Positions 1 through 8,256 of a stretch of 64,000 nt of DNA are shown here, in pieces. The stretch's first letter is position 1, and each line of letters opens with the position of its first letter. The stretch covers positions 3,038,001 to 3,102,000 of the forward strand of contig NZ_CP074371.1 of the NCBI RefSeq assembly GCF_018362975.1, given 5' to 3'. The notes under the pieces were generated by a model. The model made no database searches and was not told the origin of the DNA. It saw only the letters and a program-made list of their open reading frames with translations. Origin of the DNA: Nocardia tengchongensis (GTDB lineage: Bacteria; Actinomycetota; Actinomycetes; Mycobacteriales; Mycobacteriaceae). Both the position numbers and the translations under genes were made by a program.

Positions 1-165
1 AGCAGCGTCAACGGCCCCGATTCAAGGGGCGAGGCCCCCGAGATCCAGCCGTGCGCGGCCATCGCGAGCGCCCCGGAAACCGAACCGGCCGCCCCACCAC
101 GCAATACCGCAGCATCACTGCGGAATTGCGCCGTAGGGCGGCCGGACTCGAAACTCACGCGCTGA
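1..165 (+). CDS. 3' end of an unidentified protein gene (partial)
   Basis: One forward frame is open from the window edge to a TGA at 163-165, giving about 54 residues with a G/C-biased third position. The piece is rich in Ala, Pro and Glu and contains two Cys. It has no domain that I recognise. The strong hairpin at 194-224 and the convergent acyl-CoA synthetase gene downstream fit a gene end here. The 5' part lies outside the window, so neither start nor function can be judged, and chance openness in GC-rich DNA remains possible. Confidence 0.3.
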   Translation, partial: SSVNGPDSRGEAPEIQPCAAIASAPETEPAAPPRNTAASLRNCAVGRPDSKLTR

Positions 166-193
166 TAATAGCGATCGCTGTTTGCTCAGACGC

Positions 194-224
194 TCGTGCC
201 CCGCTGCGGGGCAGCGGGGCACGA
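194..224. terminator. 13-bp perfect hairpin between convergent gene ends
   Basis: The arms TCGTGCCCCGCTG and CAGCGGGGCACGA pair perfectly around a 5-nt CGGGG loop. It lies between the possible gene end at 165 and the stop of the acyl-CoA synthetase at 292, so it could serve both. There is no clear T-run on either side. Confidence 0.5.
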
Positions 225-291
225 AAGGAACTGGCTATGAAGGTCTTCTGCACCCTGGTCGGGGTACGGAAGCCGCTGGTCGGCGCAGAGC

Positions 292-1953
292 CTAGTCCGC
301 TGTGACGTCCATCTCGATGAGCGGCTTGCGCAGCAGCTTGCCGGTGGCGTTGCGCGGCAGCTCGTCGAGGAAGATGACCTCGCGCGGCACCTTGTACCGG
401 GCCAGGTTGTCCTTCACGTAGTCCTTGATCTCCTGCACGTCGCGCTTGGAGTCGGGGCCGGGAACCACGATGGCGCGCAGCCGCTTTCCGAAGTCCCGGT
501 CGTCCACGCCGACCACCGCGGCCTCGAGGATGTCGTGGCGGTTCGACAGCAGGTTCTCGACCTCTTGCGGGAAGACGTTCTCGCCGCCGGAGATGATCAT
601 GTCGTCGTCGCGGCCGTCGATGAACAGCAGCCCGTCGGTGTCGAAGTGGCCGACATCGCCGGAGTTCATCAGGCCGTCCACGTACTCCTTGGTGCGGCCG
701 TCGGTGTACTGCTTGAACGAGTGCCCGTTCTCGATGAAGATCGTGCCGGTCACGTTCGGGGCGGTGACGCGCTTGCGGTTCTCGTCGTAGAGCGCGACGC
801 GAATACCGACCGGGGCCTTGCCCGCGGTGGTCGGGGCCTTGCGCAGCTCGCTCGGGGTGGCCACGGTCATGACCGCGCACTCGGTGGAGCCGTACACGTT
901 GTAGAGGGTCTCACCGAAGTAGTCGAGGGTGCGGGTGACCACGTCCGGCGGGATGGCCGAGCCGGCCGCGAAGATGACGCGCAGCGTCGGCTTCGGGTCG
1001 TACTTGGCCAGGGTCTCCGGCGGCAGGTCCAGGATGCGCTGCAGCATGGTCGGCACCACGGTCAGGCCCTGCGCCCGGAACTTCACGATATTGGCGAGGG
1101 TGGTCTCCGGGTCGAACCGGCGCTGCTGGAACACCACCCGGTTGCCCAGCGCGATCGACAGCGTGAACTGAGACAGGCCGGTGGCGTGGAAGATCGGAGC
1201 CGCCATCACCACGGTGCTGTTGCGCGGCAACGGGATTCGATCCAGGAACTGGGCCGTGATGAACGGCGACACCTTGTCGCGCGGCGCGCCCTTGGGGGTG
1301 CCGGTGGTGCCCGAGGTCAGGATGACCATGCCGCCCGGCTTCTCCGGCGGCGACAGCGGCTCGGTGGACTGCCCGGCCGCGACCGACTCGATGGTCGGGA
1401 TCGACGGGTCGGCGTTGTCCTTCTCGTCCACCCAGGTCAGGATGCGCGGAATGTCGGCCGGAATCGCCGACATCAGGTCGAAGAACTCGCTGTCGTGCAG
1501 CACCGCCTTGACCTTCTCGCGCACCGCCACGTCGGTGAACTGCGGCTTGGCGAAACCGGTGTTCATCAGCACCGCGCGCACGCCGAGCTTGCCGGCGGCG
1601 ACCAGGCTCAGCACCATGCCGCGGTGATCGCGGGCCAGCACGCCGATCACGTCGCCGGGGCCCAGGCCCTGCGCGGCCAGGCCGCGGGCCAGCGCGGTCG
1701 ACTGCTTGTCGAGCTGCTCGAAGGTGAGCTCGCCGCGCTCGTCGACGATGGCCGCCGACTTGGGGTTGGTGTTGGCCGCGTGCACGACCGCGCCCGCGAA
1801 CGGGCCGAACTTCAAGACATTGATCGCCGAGCGCACCGCGTGATCGGGGCGCAGCGGGTTGAACAGTCCCCCTCGGACCATGGCATTGACGCTGAGCGCC
1901 GTATCGCCGGCCTTGCGTAGAACCGTGCCAGCCGATGGAAGGGCAAGTGACAT
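292..1953 (-). CDS. Acyl-CoA synthetase (AMP-forming, FadD-like), copy 1
   Basis: A 553-residue AMP-forming ligase that would activate a fatty or other carboxylic acid to its acyl-CoA via an acyl-adenylate. The AMP-binding P-loop reads TSGTTGTPKGAP (about residue 210), the A5 motif reads YGSTECA, the hinge aspartate motif is SGDVGHFD, and the C-terminal catalytic lysine lies in PRNATGKLLRK. The ATG at 1953 is preceded by GGAAGG at 8 nt, so the 17 extra upstream codons are not used. The next gene on the same strand (2158-3813) is a close paralogue with the same motifs, pointing to a tandem duplication. The substrate chain type cannot be read from the sequence. A mycobacterial FadD12-like role is possible but unproven. 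Confidence 0.9.
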   Translation of the reverse strand: MSLALPSAGTVLRKAGDTALSVNAMVRGGLFNPLRPDHAVRSAINVLKFGPFAGAVVHAANTNPKSAAIVDERGELTFEQLDKQSTALARGLAAQGLGPGDVIGVLARDHRGMVLSLVAAGKLGVRAVLMNTGFAKPQFTDVAVREKVKAVLHDSEFFDLMSAIPADIPRILTWVDEKDNADPSIPTIESVAAGQSTEPLSPPEKPGGMVILTSGTTGTPKGAPRDKVSPFITAQFLDRIPLPRNSTVVMAAPIFHATGLSQFTLSIALGNRVVFQQRRFDPETTLANIVKFRAQGLTVVPTMLQRILDLPPETLAKYDPKPTLRVIFAAGSAIPPDVVTRTLDYFGETLYNVYGSTECAVMTVATPSELRKAPTTAGKAPVGIRVALYDENRKRVTAPNVTGTIFIENGHSFKQYTDGRTKEYVDGLMNSGDVGHFDTDGLLFIDGRDDDMIISGGENVFPQEVENLLSNRHDILEAAVVGVDDRDFGKRLRAIVVPGPDSKRDVQEIKDYVKDNLARYKVPREVIFLDELPRNATGKLLRKPLIEMDVTAD

Positions 1954-2070
1954 GGGTACAACCTTCCGCGGTCCCCCTGCCGGACGAGTCCGCCGACGGA
2001 CCACAACATCGAGATCCAGTGCGGTGCTAACCCTAGCAAGCGCAGGCAGCGGCGATGTGGCCGAGGTCTC

Positions 2071-2087
2071 CGTTACCAGCGGTTACG
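2071..2087. promoter_or_regulatory. Near-palindrome upstream of acyl-CoA synthetase 1
   Basis: CGTTACCAGCGGTTACG lies about 120 bp before the ATG at 1953. A related element, TGTGACGCCGGTTACA, precedes the paralogous gene at 3884-3899. Both share GTnAC followed by CGGTTAC, which fits a common regulator of the TetR size class. The regulator is unknown. Confidence 0.4.
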
Positions 2088-2157
2088 AATAAACCTCGCA
2101 GCTCGTGGCGCGGATCCCAGGATTGCTACCGTGTCGCGGCCATCGTCCGGGCCCGGT

Positions 2158-3813
2158 TCATGCTGTGGGCGGCTCGTATTCGACCAGGACGCGGCGCAAC
2201 AGTTTGCCGGTCGCGTTGCGGGGCAGATCCTCGAGGAAGAAGACATCCCGGGGCACCTTGTAGCGGGCCAGGTTCGCTTTCACGTGCGCCTTGATCTCCT
2301 CCCCGTCGAGCACCACGCCGGGCTCGGGAACGATGAACGCGCGCAGGCGCTTGCCGTACTCGACATCGTCGACGCCGACCACGGCCGCATCGAAGATGTC
2401 GGGACGCTCCAGCAGCAGGTTCTCCACCTCCTGCGGGAAGACGTTCTCACCGCCGGAGACGATCATGTCGTCGTCGCGGCCGTCGATGAACAGCAGCCCG
2501 CGATCGTCGAAGTGCCCGACATCGCCGCTGGACATGTAACCGTCGATGACCTCTTTCATGCGACCGTCGGTGTAGCCCTTGAACGGCGAGCCCGAACGGA
2601 TGAAGACCCGCCCGGTGACATTCTTGGCCAGCACGCGGCGGCCGTCGTCGTCGAACAAGGCCACCTCGCAGGTCAGCGGAGCCTTCCCGGCCGTGCCCGG
2701 AGCGATCGTCAGATCCTCGGGCCGCGCGACCGAGGCGATCGCGCATTCGGTGGAGCCGTACAGGTTGTAGAGCACCGGCCCGAACACCTCGGCGGTGCGC
2801 ACCGACAACTCCGGCGACAACGCCGAACCCGCCAGCACGATGCCCTTCAGTGACGAGGTGTCGTACTTCTGTCGAATCTCCTTGTCCAGCTCCACCATTC
2901 GATGCAGCATGGTCGGCACCGCCACCAGCATGTCGGCCCGGTGCTCGGCGATCAGGCGCAGCGTCCGCTCGGCGTCGAAGCGGCGGGCGGTCACCACCTT
3001 GTTCCCGAACGCGCACCCGGTCAGCCAGGTCGCGAAGCCGGTGGAATGGAAGATGGGGGAGACGATGACCATCGTGCCCCGCTGCGGGAAGTCGATGCGA
3101 TCCACCATCTGCACCGTCGACAGCGGTCCGGTGCGCTCCCGCGGCGCGCCCTTGGGTAGACCGGTGGTGCCGGAGGTCAGGATGATGAAGCCGCCCGGCT
3201 TCTTCGGCGCGGGCAGCGGCGTCGGCGCGTTGGATTCGACGAGCTCATCGAGAGTCTTCGCGCCGGAAGGGATTTCGGCGCCCTCGTCCACCCAGGTCAG
3301 GATGCGCGGCAGGTCCTCGGGCAGGGCGTCGAGCAGGCCCAGGAATTCGCTGTCGTGCAACACGACTCGCACGTTCTCGCGCTCACAGACCTGCGCGAAC
3401 TGCGGTTTGGCGAAACCGGTGTTCATCAACGCCAGCCGGGCGCCCAGCTTGCCGACCGCGGCCATGGTCAGAATCAGCCCGCGGTGGTCACGGGCCAGCA
3501 CGCCCACCACGGTGCCGGGCTTCACGCCGTTGCGCTGCAACCCGCGCGCGAGGGCGTTGGACTGGTCCTCCAGCTGCCGGTAGGTCAGCTCGCCCCGCTC
3601 GTCCGCGAGTCCGGGCTGGTCCGGGAACATCCGCGCCGCGCGCCGGATGGCCGTCGCCGGCGGACCGAAAACCCTGGCGTCCCTGAGCAATCGGACCGTC
3701 CCCACCGGATCCGACGGATCACTGAGCCCCAGCTCCCGCAATCGCTTGAGACCCTGCAACGCCTCACCGGTGTGCGCCACCCGCTGCCGCGCCGAATGCA
3801 AGACCGAGACCAT
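2158..3813 (-). CDS. Acyl-CoA synthetase (AMP-forming, FadD-like), copy 2
   Basis: A 551-residue paralogue of the ligase at 292-1953, with TSGTTGLPKGAP as P-loop, YGSTECA, SGDVGHFD and the C-terminal PRNATGKLL lysine motif. The N-terminal 60 residues differ most from copy 1, while the adenylation core and C-terminal subdomain match closely. The ATG at 3813 follows GGAGG at about 9 nt (GGAGGTGGTCCGC before the ATG), and an upstream in-frame start has no such site. It is separated from copy 1 by about 200 bp, which holds a separate putative operator. The two genes may therefore be transcribed from their own promoters. Acyl substrate is unknown. Confidence 0.9.
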   Translation of the reverse strand: MVSVLHSARQRVAHTGEALQGLKRLRELGLSDPSDPVGTVRLLRDARVFGPPATAIRRAARMFPDQPGLADERGELTYRQLEDQSNALARGLQRNGVKPGTVVGVLARDHRGLILTMAAVGKLGARLALMNTGFAKPQFAQVCERENVRVVLHDSEFLGLLDALPEDLPRILTWVDEGAEIPSGAKTLDELVESNAPTPLPAPKKPGGFIILTSGTTGLPKGAPRERTGPLSTVQMVDRIDFPQRGTMVIVSPIFHSTGFATWLTGCAFGNKVVTARRFDAERTLRLIAEHRADMLVAVPTMLHRMVELDKEIRQKYDTSSLKGIVLAGSALSPELSVRTAEVFGPVLYNLYGSTECAIASVARPEDLTIAPGTAGKAPLTCEVALFDDDGRRVLAKNVTGRVFIRSGSPFKGYTDGRMKEVIDGYMSSGDVGHFDDRGLLFIDGRDDDMIVSGGENVFPQEVENLLLERPDIFDAAVVGVDDVEYGKRLRAFIVPEPGVVLDGEEIKAHVKANLARYKVPRDVFFLEDLPRNATGKLLRRVLVEYEPPTA

Positions 3814-3883
3814 GCGGACCACCTCCACTACGAGCCGCCCGCCGCCCGAACCCGACAGCGGTAGCGCCACCGTAACAGCGGTA

Positions 3884-3899
3884 TGTGACGCCGGTTACA
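3884..3899. promoter_or_regulatory. Near-palindrome upstream of acyl-CoA synthetase 2
   Basis: TGTGACGCCGGTTACA has TGTGAC/GTTACA arms with one mismatch and lies about 70 bp before the ATG at 3813. It resembles the element at 2071-2087 before the paralogue. Its role as an operator is inferred only from position and similarity. Confidence 0.4.
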
Positions 3900-4028
3900 C
3901 AATTTCGGTCACATGAGGCATCGGTATGAACCGCGAAATGCCTCCGACTGTTAACCGTGACGTCGCTCGAACGTCACCCTGGTCGCCCAGGCTCCGAGTT
4001 TCTGCTCTCGACCCGATGAGGATTTCAA

Positions 4029-4103
4029 ATGGAACTGCTCGCTGTGCTTGCCAACATCATCACCGCCATGGGGACCGGCAGCGCCGCGCTCACCGCTCTG
4101 TAG
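4029..4103 (+). CDS. 24-residue hydrophobic small protein
   Basis: ATG follows GAGGA at 6 nt spacing, and 24 codons end at TAG, 14 nt before a perfect terminator hairpin. The peptide begins MELLAVLANIITAMG and ends SAALTAL. It is almost uncharged, with one acidic residue and no basic residue, so a short membrane-associated helix is plausible. It stands alone between the acyl-CoA synthetase promoter and a convergent SDR gene. The ribosome site plus terminator arrangement supports a real transcript. I know no family for it, and a leader peptide or a non-coding RNA containing a chance frame are alternatives. Confidence 0.45.
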   Translation: MELLAVLANIITAMGTGSAALTAL

Positions 4104-4117
4104 CCGATAGACATGAC

Positions 4118-4147
4118 AACAGCCCGCCGGAATCCCGGCGGGCTGTT
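4118..4147. terminator. Bidirectional terminator, 13-bp perfect stem
   Basis: AACAGCCCGCCGG pairs perfectly with CCGGCGGGCTGTT around an AATC loop. It sits between the small gene ending at 4103 and the convergent SDR gene whose stop is at 4164, and can serve both strands. Confidence 0.85.
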
Positions 4148-4163
4148 CGCTGTCACGGGGTCC

Positions 4164-5000
4164 TCACGCCTCGTCGAAGGCGGTGGTCAGACCCAGATGC
4201 GCGGTGGCGTCGAGCTCGGCGGCGACCGTTGCCAGCTTGCCGCGGATGGCCCCGACGGCGTCCGCGCCCAGGGCCAGGCGCAGCGGAGCATCCGGCTGAC
4301 CGACCGTGGCGAGGACCGCGGCCGCCGCCTTGGCGGGATCGCCGGACTGCTGCTGATCGGAGGCGGGCAGGCCGTCCCGGATCGCCCCGACCGTGTCCGC
4401 GTAGTCGGGGATGGCGGAGCCGAAAGTGAGGGCCGCGGGCTTGGCGAAGCCGGTCCGGAACTCGCCGGGTTCCACGATCAGCACCTGGATGCCCAGCGGA
4501 TCCACCTCCGCCGCGAGCGCCTCACTGGCCAACTCCAGCGCACCCTTGGCCGCGCTGTAGGCGCCCACGCCCGCGAACGACATGAACCCGCCCATGCTGG
4601 TCAACTGCACGATCGCGCCCGCGCGACGTTCCCGCAGCTGCGGCAGCACCAGCCGGGTCAGCCGCAGCGGCCCGAAGAACATGACCTCCATGGCATCTCG
4701 CAGATCGGCGTCGCTGGTCTCCTCGATCGCGCCGACGATCCCGTACCCGGCATTGTTCACCAGCACATCGATCCGCCCGGCTTCCTTCACCGCCCGCTCG
4801 GCGGCCTCCGCGTCCCGGACGTCCAGGGTCACCACCTGCACCTGATCCGGGTGTGCGGCAACCACTTCCGCCATCGTCTCGGGCCGGCGCACCGCGGCCA
4901 CCACCTCGTCCCCGGCGGCCAGCACGGCCTCGGTGATGGCCGCGCCGAAACCACTGTTCGCACCGGTGATCAGCCAACGGCGGGTGGGCTCTGCACTCAT
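4164..5000 (-). CDS. SDR family oxidoreductase
   Basis: A 278-residue classical short-chain dehydrogenase/reductase. The nucleotide-binding motif TGANSGFG is near residue 10, NNAG near residue 80, and the catalytic set is a Ser in QLTSMGG with YSAAK. The arginine pair after the first beta strand (AAVRR) favours NADP(H). The ATG at 5000 has GGAAG 6 nt upstream and puts the Rossmann motif at the usual distance from the N-terminus, so the much longer frame upstream was not used. It is divergent from the LuxR-type regulator at 5102 across about 100 bp, so that regulator may control it. The substrate is unknown. Confidence 0.88.
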   Translation of the reverse strand: MSAEPTRRWLITGANSGFGAAITEAVLAAGDEVVAAVRRPETMAEVVAAHPDQVQVVTLDVRDAEAAERAVKEAGRIDVLVNNAGYGIVGAIEETSDADLRDAMEVMFFGPLRLTRLVLPQLRERRAGAIVQLTSMGGFMSFAGVGAYSAAKGALELASEALAAEVDPLGIQVLIVEPGEFRTGFAKPAALTFGSAIPDYADTVGAIRDGLPASDQQQSGDPAKAAAAVLATVGQPDAPLRLALGADAVGAIRGKLATVAAELDATAHLGLTTAFDEA

Positions 5001-5101
5001 GGTCGCTTCCTTCGTCGCTGTGCCCCCGGCGGATTCACCGGGGTGGTCGCTGCACAGTCTTCCGGCGCGCGGCATCGCCCGGTATGGCCCAAAGGTGGAA
5101 G

Positions 5102-5896
5102 ATGGATGGGGTGACTGGAGCCCTCCTCGACCCGCATCGCCGCCCCCGGCCACTGCCCGACAGCGAACCGCTGACCGCCGAGGATCACCGGCGGCTGATC
5201 GGCGTCCTCGAAACCGTGGATCGGGCCGCGGACCTCCTCGAGTTCCGAGAGCGGCTGGTGGTCGCGTTGCAGAGCTGGTTCGGATTCATCGGAGTCGCTG
5301 TGCTGCACGGGGATACGCTGGCCGAGGCGATCCGTGAGGGCTGCGGCGTTCAAGGTGGATACACCTCGGAGTTCATGGCCGACTACGCCGAGCGCTGGGC
5401 CGAGATGGATCCGCTGCGCAGCGAGGCGGTGCCCGGGCTGCTGCGCACGCGCGGCGTGATCCGGCTCAGTGAGGTACCCGGATCCGAGGCGTTCCGCCGA
5501 GAGTTCCTGCACCCCAACGGCATCACCGACAAGGCGGCCATGCTGGTGGACGGCGGGCCTGCCGGTGTGCTCTGCGTCGGGATGGCGGTCGCGGACTCGC
5601 CGAGCGTGCCCGAACGCGACATCGCGCTCCTGCACGCGCTGCGCCGTCACCTCGCGCCCCTGGTCGCCGATCAGCTCGCCCGCGACCGCGAACGCCGGGC
5701 CGCCACCGCCAACTGGCAGCTGACCCCGCGCGAATGGGAGGTCGCCGACCTGGCCGCGCGCGGCCTGACCAACCGGCAGATCGCCGAGCGCCTGTTCATC
5801 GGCGTGGACACCGTGAAGAAGCACCTCAGCCGGGTGCTCGCCGAAACGGCCTGCACCAGCCGCACCCAATTGGCCGTCCGCTTCGCCGCCGCCTGA
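5102..5896 (+). CDS. LuxR-type transcriptional regulator
   Basis: 264 residues. The C-terminal 65 residues form a LuxR/GerE helix-turn-helix: LTPREWEVADLAARGLTNRQIA, then a recognition helix around GVDTVKKHLS. The N-terminal 190 residues look like a GAF-type or autoinducer-type sensor domain with no phosphoacceptor receiver motif. The ligand is therefore unknown. ATG 5102 was chosen because AAAGG lies 6 nt upstream, whereas the ATG at 5084 lacks a site. It is divergent from the SDR at 4164-5000 and shares its promoter region, which suggests local control of that enzyme. Confidence 0.85.
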   Translation: MDGVTGALLDPHRRPRPLPDSEPLTAEDHRRLIGVLETVDRAADLLEFRERLVVALQSWFGFIGVAVLHGDTLAEAIREGCGVQGGYTSEFMADYAERWAEMDPLRSEAVPGLLRTRGVIRLSEVPGSEAFRREFLHPNGITDKAAMLVDGGPAGVLCVGMAVADSPSVPERDIALLHALRRHLAPLVADQLARDRERRAATANWQLTPREWEVADLAARGLTNRQIAERLFIGVDTVKKHLSRVLAETACTSRTQLAVRFAAA

Positions 5897-6014
5897 CCGG
5901 ACTTCGCGGCCTGACCGGTCAACACGTCGGCGACACGGCCCGAACCGGTCGCGAGCCCGCATCGAACCGCTCGAACCCGACCCCGGGGACGGTGACTCGC
6001 CGCAGAATCATGTG

Positions 6015-6821
6015 ATGAGCGACCTCTTCGACTACTCCGGCCGGACGGTATTCGTGGCCGGTGGCACCAGCGGCATCAATTTGGGCGTGGCCAGGGCATT
6101 CGCGCAGGCGGGGGCCTCGGTGGGGGTGCTGTCGCGCTCACCGGACAAGGTCCGCGCGGCGGTGGACTCGATCGGCGAGAGCGGGGTCACCGTGCTGGGC
6201 TTCGCCGCCGACGTGCGCGACTACGAGGCGGTCGCGCAGGGGATCGGCGCCATCTGCGGCGAAATCGGCGAACTGGACGTGCTGGTGTCGGGTGCGGCGG
6301 GGAACTTCCCGGCCGCCGTGGACACCATGTCGGCGGGAGCGTTCGCCGCGGTCGTGGACATCGACCTGAAGGGCACCTTCAATGTGCTGCGGGCCGGCCG
6401 CGAGCACCTCCGCGCGCCGGGCGCGTCGGTCATCACCATCTCGGCCCCGCAATCGACCATCCCCATGGCGATGCAGGCGCACGCGTGCGCGGCCAAGGCG
6501 GGCGTGGACATGCTCACCAAATGCGCGGCGCTCGAATGGGGGCATCACGGCATCCGGGTCAACGCCGTGATGCCGGGCCCCATCGAGGACACCGAAGGCA
6601 TGGCCCGCCTGGCCCCCACACCCCAAATGGCCGACCTGGTGACCAGATCCGTGCCCATGGGCCGCTACGGCACCGCCCAGGAGATCGCCGACTGCTGCCT
6701 GTGGCTGGCCTCGCCGTACGCCGCCTACGTCAACGGCGCGATCATCCCCGTCGACGGCGGGTGGTCCCTCGGAGGGGCTTCGGAAGTCTTCACCGCCATG
6801 CGAAACATGCTGGCGGGCTGA
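6015..6821 (+). CDS. SDR oxidoreductase of 2,4-dienoyl-CoA reductase type
   Basis: 268 residues with GGTSGINLG at 16-24 and a long Rossmann fold. The usual active-site YxxxK is absent: Lys161 is present in HACAAKAG but position 157 is Ala. The motif HxxxAKAGVD, followed by LEWGHHGIRVN and PGPIEDTEG, matches 2,4-dienoyl-CoA reductases (DECR2-like), as does GAAGNFPAA near 100-105. In that family an Asp and the Lys do the chemistry. The likely role is therefore NADPH reduction of dienoyl-CoAs during unsaturated fatty acid beta-oxidation. A GTG 3 nt upstream is an alternative start. It ends 9 nt before the convergent hydrolase gene. Confidence 0.8.
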   Translation: MSDLFDYSGRTVFVAGGTSGINLGVARAFAQAGASVGVLSRSPDKVRAAVDSIGESGVTVLGFAADVRDYEAVAQGIGAICGEIGELDVLVSGAAGNFPAAVDTMSAGAFAAVVDIDLKGTFNVLRAGREHLRAPGASVITISAPQSTIPMAMQAHACAAKAGVDMLTKCAALEWGHHGIRVNAVMPGPIEDTEGMARLAPTPQMADLVTRSVPMGRYGTAQEIADCCLWLASPYAAYVNGAIIPVDGGWSLGGASEVFTAMRNMLAG

Positions 6822-6830
6822 GCATTTTGC

Positions 6831-7799
6831 TCAGTGCCCGCCCGCCGCGATCTTCTTCGGATCGATGAACGACTGCAACGGCGACAGATGCGTGTAGGTG
6901 TCGAGCAGGGATCGGCCCAGGGTGGCGTGCGCCTCCACCACCGGGTTGGTCGCGCCATAATTGTCGGCGTCCGGCGCCTGATCGGTGAAGAACGAGTACA
7001 CCACCAGCGGCGCTCCCGCCGCGTCGAACATGATGCCGGTGTCGTGCCGCTTGTCTTCGGACGCACCATGTTTGGTGGCGAAGCGGGCCCGCTCGTCCGA
7101 GGACATGTTCCGGCGGACGCCGTCCGTGTAGCCCACCGCCGACCACGTCATGATCCGCAGCACCGCCTGCGTCGACTCCTTCGACAGCAGCGTCCCCGAA
7201 GCCAGCCGGAACAACAGGTCATTGTTCTCCCGAGGGGTGGTGACGCCCAGGTAGAAACGGTTCTCTCCGGGCAAAGGCACCACCCGGGTCTGCTTGAACC
7301 CCAGCCGATCCAGTGTGTCGTTGATCTGCTCGCCCGACACGAATCGCGATATCAACCGCACCGCGGTGTTGTCGGAAACCTGCAACATCGTGGTCAGCAG
7401 ATTCGCGACGGTCAGTTGATCGCCGAACGCCGCCTGATTCAAATACAGCCCACTGCCCTCGGCCACGATGTCGGCATCGAGCGTCGTCGTATCCGACAAC
7501 TTCACCCGCCCCGCGTCGACCTCACTCATGAGCGCCGTCATCACCGCCAGCTTCTGCACGCTGGCCCCCTCGATCACGAAGTCGGCATCCTCCGCCACCA
7601 CCGGCACCGGCTTCCCCGACCCCAAATCACTGACCAGGCAATGCCACCGCCCACCGGCAACCCTCGTGATCGCCCGATACTGCGCATCGAACGCGGGCCC
7701 CACCACCGGCACCCCGGCCCGGCCCACCCCCGCCGGCAACAACGCTCCCGCGGTTAGAGCCCCCGCCCCCAATAGCATTCGCCTACTGAATCCACGCAC
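6831..7799 (-). CDS. Exported class A beta-lactamase-like serine hydrolase
   Basis: 322 residues with an N-terminal RR, hydrophobic segment (MLLGAGALTAGALL) and an Ala/Gly-rich tail, fitting Tat or Sec export. The serine-hydrolase motifs are in the right order: SVQK at 80-83 (active Ser80), SDN at 142-144, and KHG at 243-245 in place of KTG. This is the beta-lactamase/transpeptidase-like fold seen in many actinomycete exported proteins. True beta-lactamase activity cannot be claimed because the third motif is altered and no omega-loop Glu was identified. The GTG at 7799 keeps the twin arginine, and an ATG at 7778 would lose it. Confidence 0.82.
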   Translation of the reverse strand: MRGFSRRMLLGAGALTAGALLPAGVGRAGVPVVGPAFDAQYRAITRVAGGRWHCLVSDLGSGKPVPVVAEDADFVIEGASVQKLAVMTALMSEVDAGRVKLSDTTTLDADIVAEGSGLYLNQAAFGDQLTVANLLTTMLQVSDNTAVRLISRFVSGEQINDTLDRLGFKQTRVVPLPGENRFYLGVTTPRENNDLLFRLASGTLLSKESTQAVLRIMTWSAVGYTDGVRRNMSSDERARFATKHGASEDKRHDTGIMFDAAGAPLVVYSFFTDQAPDADNYGATNPVVEAHATLGRSLLDTYTHLSPLQSFIDPKKIAAGGH

Positions 7800-7989
7800 C
7801 GCCGAAACCTATCCGCGCAGATCACATTTCGGCAACCGCGCTGCCACCGCCGCACCTCGATCCCCACCCATATCAGCAGGTAGCCCGCCCGCTACCGAAC
7901 CTCGAGAATTCCCTGTGATTCCCGAATGCCGACAGTATCCTGATCCTGCCGCTCCCGGCGGGCGGCCACTGTGCGTGACCGATCAGGGG

Positions 7990-8253
7990 AGGCGCGCACC
8001 CCGACGGAGTGGACGCCGCCTGGACCCAACTGTCCCCGAACTATCAGACCCAAAGCGGCGGCAAATCCGGCTACACCACCTTCTGGTCCAAAATCCGTCC
8101 CGTCCGAGTGGATTCCATTACCTCCACCGACTACCGGACCAGCACCGCAGGCCTGACCTAGGTCTACACCGACGGCAAACGCAAACCGAAAAACGCTGGC
8201 TACGAGTCGAATACGTGAGCAGCCAACTCGAGATCACGGGTTCCGGAGTCTGA
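7990..8253 (+). pseudogene. Remnant of an extracellular NTF2-like domain (kinase-associated type)
   Basis: From about 8009 one frame reads VDAAWTQLSPNYQ, then GYTTFWSKIRPV, up to a TAG at 8158. A second frame resumes with EKRWLRVEYVSSQLEITGSG and ends at TGA 8253. The pattern AW-x-L-S-P-x-Y-Q, then Y-x-x-F-W, then a short TDG turn and a final W-x-x-V-E-Y strand is that of the C-terminal domain found in many actinomycete membrane proteins and Ser/Thr kinases. The N-terminal part is missing, an in-frame stop occurs, and at least one frame change is needed. It is therefore decayed. Family assignment is from memory of the motif. Confidence 0.55.
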
Positions 8254-8256
8254 TCG

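Noticed and set aside
237..305. 22-codon forward frame with an AAGGA ribosome-like site
   Set aside because: It runs into the 3' end of the acyl-CoA synthetase gene on the other strand and has no terminator or recognisable sequence; the AAGGA is probably chance.
535..1920. Long open frames antisense to acyl-CoA synthetase and other genes (also 13488-14789, 14865-16238, 18345-20471, 55669-58077)
   Set aside because: They are the usual antisense shadows of GC-rich genes: Arg/His/Gly-rich, without motifs, and fully covered by convincing genes on the other strand.
6831..7799. Antibiotic-resistance beta-lactamase
   Set aside because: SxxK and SDN are present but the third motif is KHG, not KTG, and no clear omega-loop Glu was found. 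A general serine hydrolase is the safer call.
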